DNA of 52,763 nucleotides, from assembly GCA_003864475.1 (NCBI GenBank), contig BGZO01000005.1:1-52763 (forward strand), read 5' to 3'. The notes under the pieces were generated by a model that was not told the origin of the DNA, searched no databases, and was given only the letters and a program-made list of their open reading frames with translations. The DNA is from Candidatus Termititenax persephonae. Its GTDB lineage: Bacteria; Margulisbacteria; Termititenacia; Termititenacales; Termititenacaceae. This document shows positions 51,524-52,763 of the stretch, piece by piece (position 1 is the first letter of the stretch; each line of letters starts with the position of its first letter). Made by a program: the position numbers and the translations under genes.

Positions 51524-51649
51524 ATGGTTAGTGGCCAGACACTCGGACATTCAGATAATCGCGCGGCGGACGCGGGGTTTCCGCGCCGTTCCGGCGTTGT
51601 GTTAAGTAATACTTACCCCCCCCCCCCCCCCCCACAATTTTTGGCTTAG
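51524..51649 (+). CDS. Micro-ORF with a poly-proline (C18) tract
   Basis: 41 codons from ATG 51524, with an ideal AAGGAG 7 bases upstream. It reads MVSGQTLGHSDNRAADAGF, then RRSGVVLSNTY, a run of six prolines, QFLA and stop. With one C fewer the frame would run on to 51740 through the terminator; with one more it would end at 51666. It is not recognised. It could be a real short peptide, a leader, or the front of a tract-controlled gene. Confidence 0.5.
   Translation: MVSGQTLGHSDNRAADAGFPRRSGVVLSNTYPPPPPPQFLA
51616..51633 (+). repeat. C18 homopolymer tract
   Basis: Eighteen C inside the micro-ORF, preceded by ACTTA. The minus-strand tract at 38155 has a similar TTA-A-C context. Confidence 0.9.
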
Positions 51650-51695
51650 GTACGCCAAAAACATAACATATCCTTACGGCGCAATGAACAAATGG

Positions 51696-51728
51696 ACCCG
51701 CCCGGGCCTGGCTCGGGCGGGTTTTTTT
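51696..51728 (+). terminator. Rho-independent terminator
   Basis: CCCGCCCG (51697-51704), a 9-base loop, CGGGCGGG (51714-51721) and seven T. Strong GC stem with a T run, just before the tail-fibre gene. Confidence 0.9.
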
Positions 51729-51769
51729 GCGCTCGGGAGATGAAAAAATAAAACACAGGGGGGCATATC

Positions 51770-52763
51770 ATGGCGAACGCGGGCGACTACAATGACGGCA
51801 CGGACACGGACTTCACGGGGGCGACATACAAAATAAGCACCAACGAGAAAATCTCGGCGGAGGGGATGCGGAACGCCCTGCACACCAAGGAGAAGGTTGC
51901 GAACAAGCAGGTGGACTCCACCGACGCCACGGGGACGCTGACCGCCAGCAGCAGCGACACGTACTACCCGTCGTCCAGGCTGGCGGGGAGAAACCTCGAC
52001 AAGAAAGTGAGCAAGAGCGGGGACACGCTGAGCGGGAGGCTGACCGGGGCGAACCTGAAGGGCGCTTGGATAGACACGTTCACGACGAACACGGCGCTCT
52101 ACGTCCCGCCGAACGACGCCACGGGTTCCGCGGCGCAGGGGGTGCTGTCTTGGCGCACGGCGCAGGGGGACGGGTACGCCATCAACAACCTCAACGGTGA
52201 GAACAGGACGAGGCTGCAGTACGCCACGAGCGCGAACATAACCAGCGGCACGAACACCACGGCAGACGTTCTCACCATCACGGGCGGGGTGGTGTCCTTC
52301 GCGGCATCACCGACCGTGCCGGGCAAGGAGAACCCGGCCTCGGCCAGCAACAAAACGGTCATCGCGACTGAGGCGCAGGTCGCGCTCAAGCAGGACAAGA
52401 TAGCTGCGGCCAGCGGCACGGCGGACGGGCTGATGAGCGCGGCTGACAAGACCAAGCTGAGCGGGATAGCGGAAAACGCCAACAATTACACGCACCCGAC
52501 GGCGACGGAGTACACGTCCGGGCTGTACAAGGTTACGGTGGATGGCCTTGGTCATGTGACGGCGGCCACCGCCGCCACCAAGGCTGACATCACGGCGCTC
52601 GGAATCCCGGGTTCCGACACAACGTACGCGCACCCAACGGCGACGGAGTACACGTCCGGGCTGTACAAGGTTACGGTGGATGGCCTTGGTCATGTGACGG
52701 CGGCCACCGCCGCCACCAAGGCTGACATCACGGCGCTCGGAATCCCGGGTTCCGACACAACGT
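51770..52763 (+). CDS. Phage tail-fibre-like protein (3' end outside window)
   Basis: Open from ATG 51770 to the window edge, 331 codons, with AGGGGGG about 7 bases upstream. It starts MANAGDYNDGTDTDFTGATY, then has KSGDTLSGRLTGANLKG and ADGLMSAADKTKLSGIAENA, and tandem repeats YTHPTATEYTSGLYKV...GLGHVTAATAATKADITALG. These are phrases typical of phage tail-fibre and structural proteins. It is clearly more GC-rich, with fewer T-ending codons, than the rest of the window, so a prophage or laterally acquired origin is likely. The C-terminal part, where host binding or a chaperone domain would be, is missing. Confidence 0.75.
   Translation, partial: MANAGDYNDGTDTDFTGATYKISTNEKISAEGMRNALHTKEKVANKQVDSTDATGTLTASSSDTYYPSSRLAGRNLDKKVSKSGDTLSGRLTGANLKGAWIDTFTTNTALYVPPNDATGSAAQGVLSWRTAQGDGYAINNLNGENRTRLQYATSANITSGTNTTADVLTITGGVVSFAASPTVPGKENPASASNKTVIATEAQVALKQDKIAAASGTADGLMSAADKTKLSGIAENANNYTHPTATEYTSGLYKVTVDGLGHVTAATAATKADITALGIPGSDTTYAHPTATEYTSGLYKVTVDGLGHVTAATAATKADITALGIPGSDTT
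52487..52762 (+). repeat. 138-bp (46-residue) coding tandem repeat at the window end
   Basis: Copy 1 is 52487-52624 and copy 2 is 52625-52762, nearly identical at DNA level. The window stops at the end of copy 2, so more copies may follow. Confidence 0.95.

Noticed and set aside
51252-51550. Overlapping minus-strand frames of 74-88 residues
   Set aside because: Three mutually overlapping frames with no family features or ribosome sites; they cover an intergenic repeat and promoter-like DNA.

Overview
The window looks like part of a chromosome of a diderm (outer-membrane) bacterium. It encodes outer-membrane beta-barrel proteins, a chlamydial-Pmp-like beta-helix protein and SLH-domain proteins, together with normal housekeeping genes. 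SLH domains next to outer-membrane barrels fit the diderm Terrabacteria. Cellulases and phage-like DNA suggest a gut-associated member such as Margulisbacteria, but that assignment is an inference with low to moderate confidence. TGA is used as an ordinary stop codon.

Layout. 1-2672 (-): the 5' part of a Pmp-like beta-helix adhesin. 2773-6435 (+): tRNA-Thr, tuf, hisC and gcvT. 6485-8608 (+): a secreted protein with 97-residue tandem repeats. 8565-12194 (-): a glucosidase-like protein and isocitrate dehydrogenase. 12434-26187 (+): one tightly packed surface-display operon. It holds a MerR-like regulator, a giant Ig/FN3 repeat protein split by an in-frame TGA, a PorV-like barrel, an SLH/Ig protein, a lone FlgD-like sorting-type domain, and a second barrel with an Ig-like tail. 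26123-27280 (-): a membrane protein and an unknown helical protein.

27371-40430 is the accessory island and the most unusual part. It has a processive family-2 glycosyltransferase whose 5' end carries a G9 tract, a transglutaminase-like/TPR protein, a possible nucleotidyltransferase, a MORN-like protein, a toxin-antitoxin pair, and three (-) carbohydrate-active genes (GH9, a binding module, GH8). Those three share an EF-hand-like N-terminal region and lack Sec signal peptides. Five sites here match a GTATAA-N13/14-GGGTAT pattern, which resembles promoters of the Bacillus SigB family. Poly-G/C tracts of 9, 20 and 11 bases, a 100-bp perfect direct repeat and fragments of neighbouring genes point to phase variation and recent rearrangement.

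40492-50381 returns to core metabolism: rfbC, trpS, an ABC ATPase, mraY-murD-ftsW, an aldo/keto reductase, a mannose-1-phosphate guanylyltransferase, a second toxin-antitoxin pair (antitoxin plus PIN toxin) and tsaD. 50465-52763 is accessory again: a two-gene module with an ADP-ribosyltransferase-like protein, an intergenic repeat in two copies, a micro-ORF containing C18, a strong terminator, and a GC-rich phage tail-fibre gene that runs off the window inside a 138-bp repeat.

All functional calls rest on reading motifs by eye. No database search was possible.
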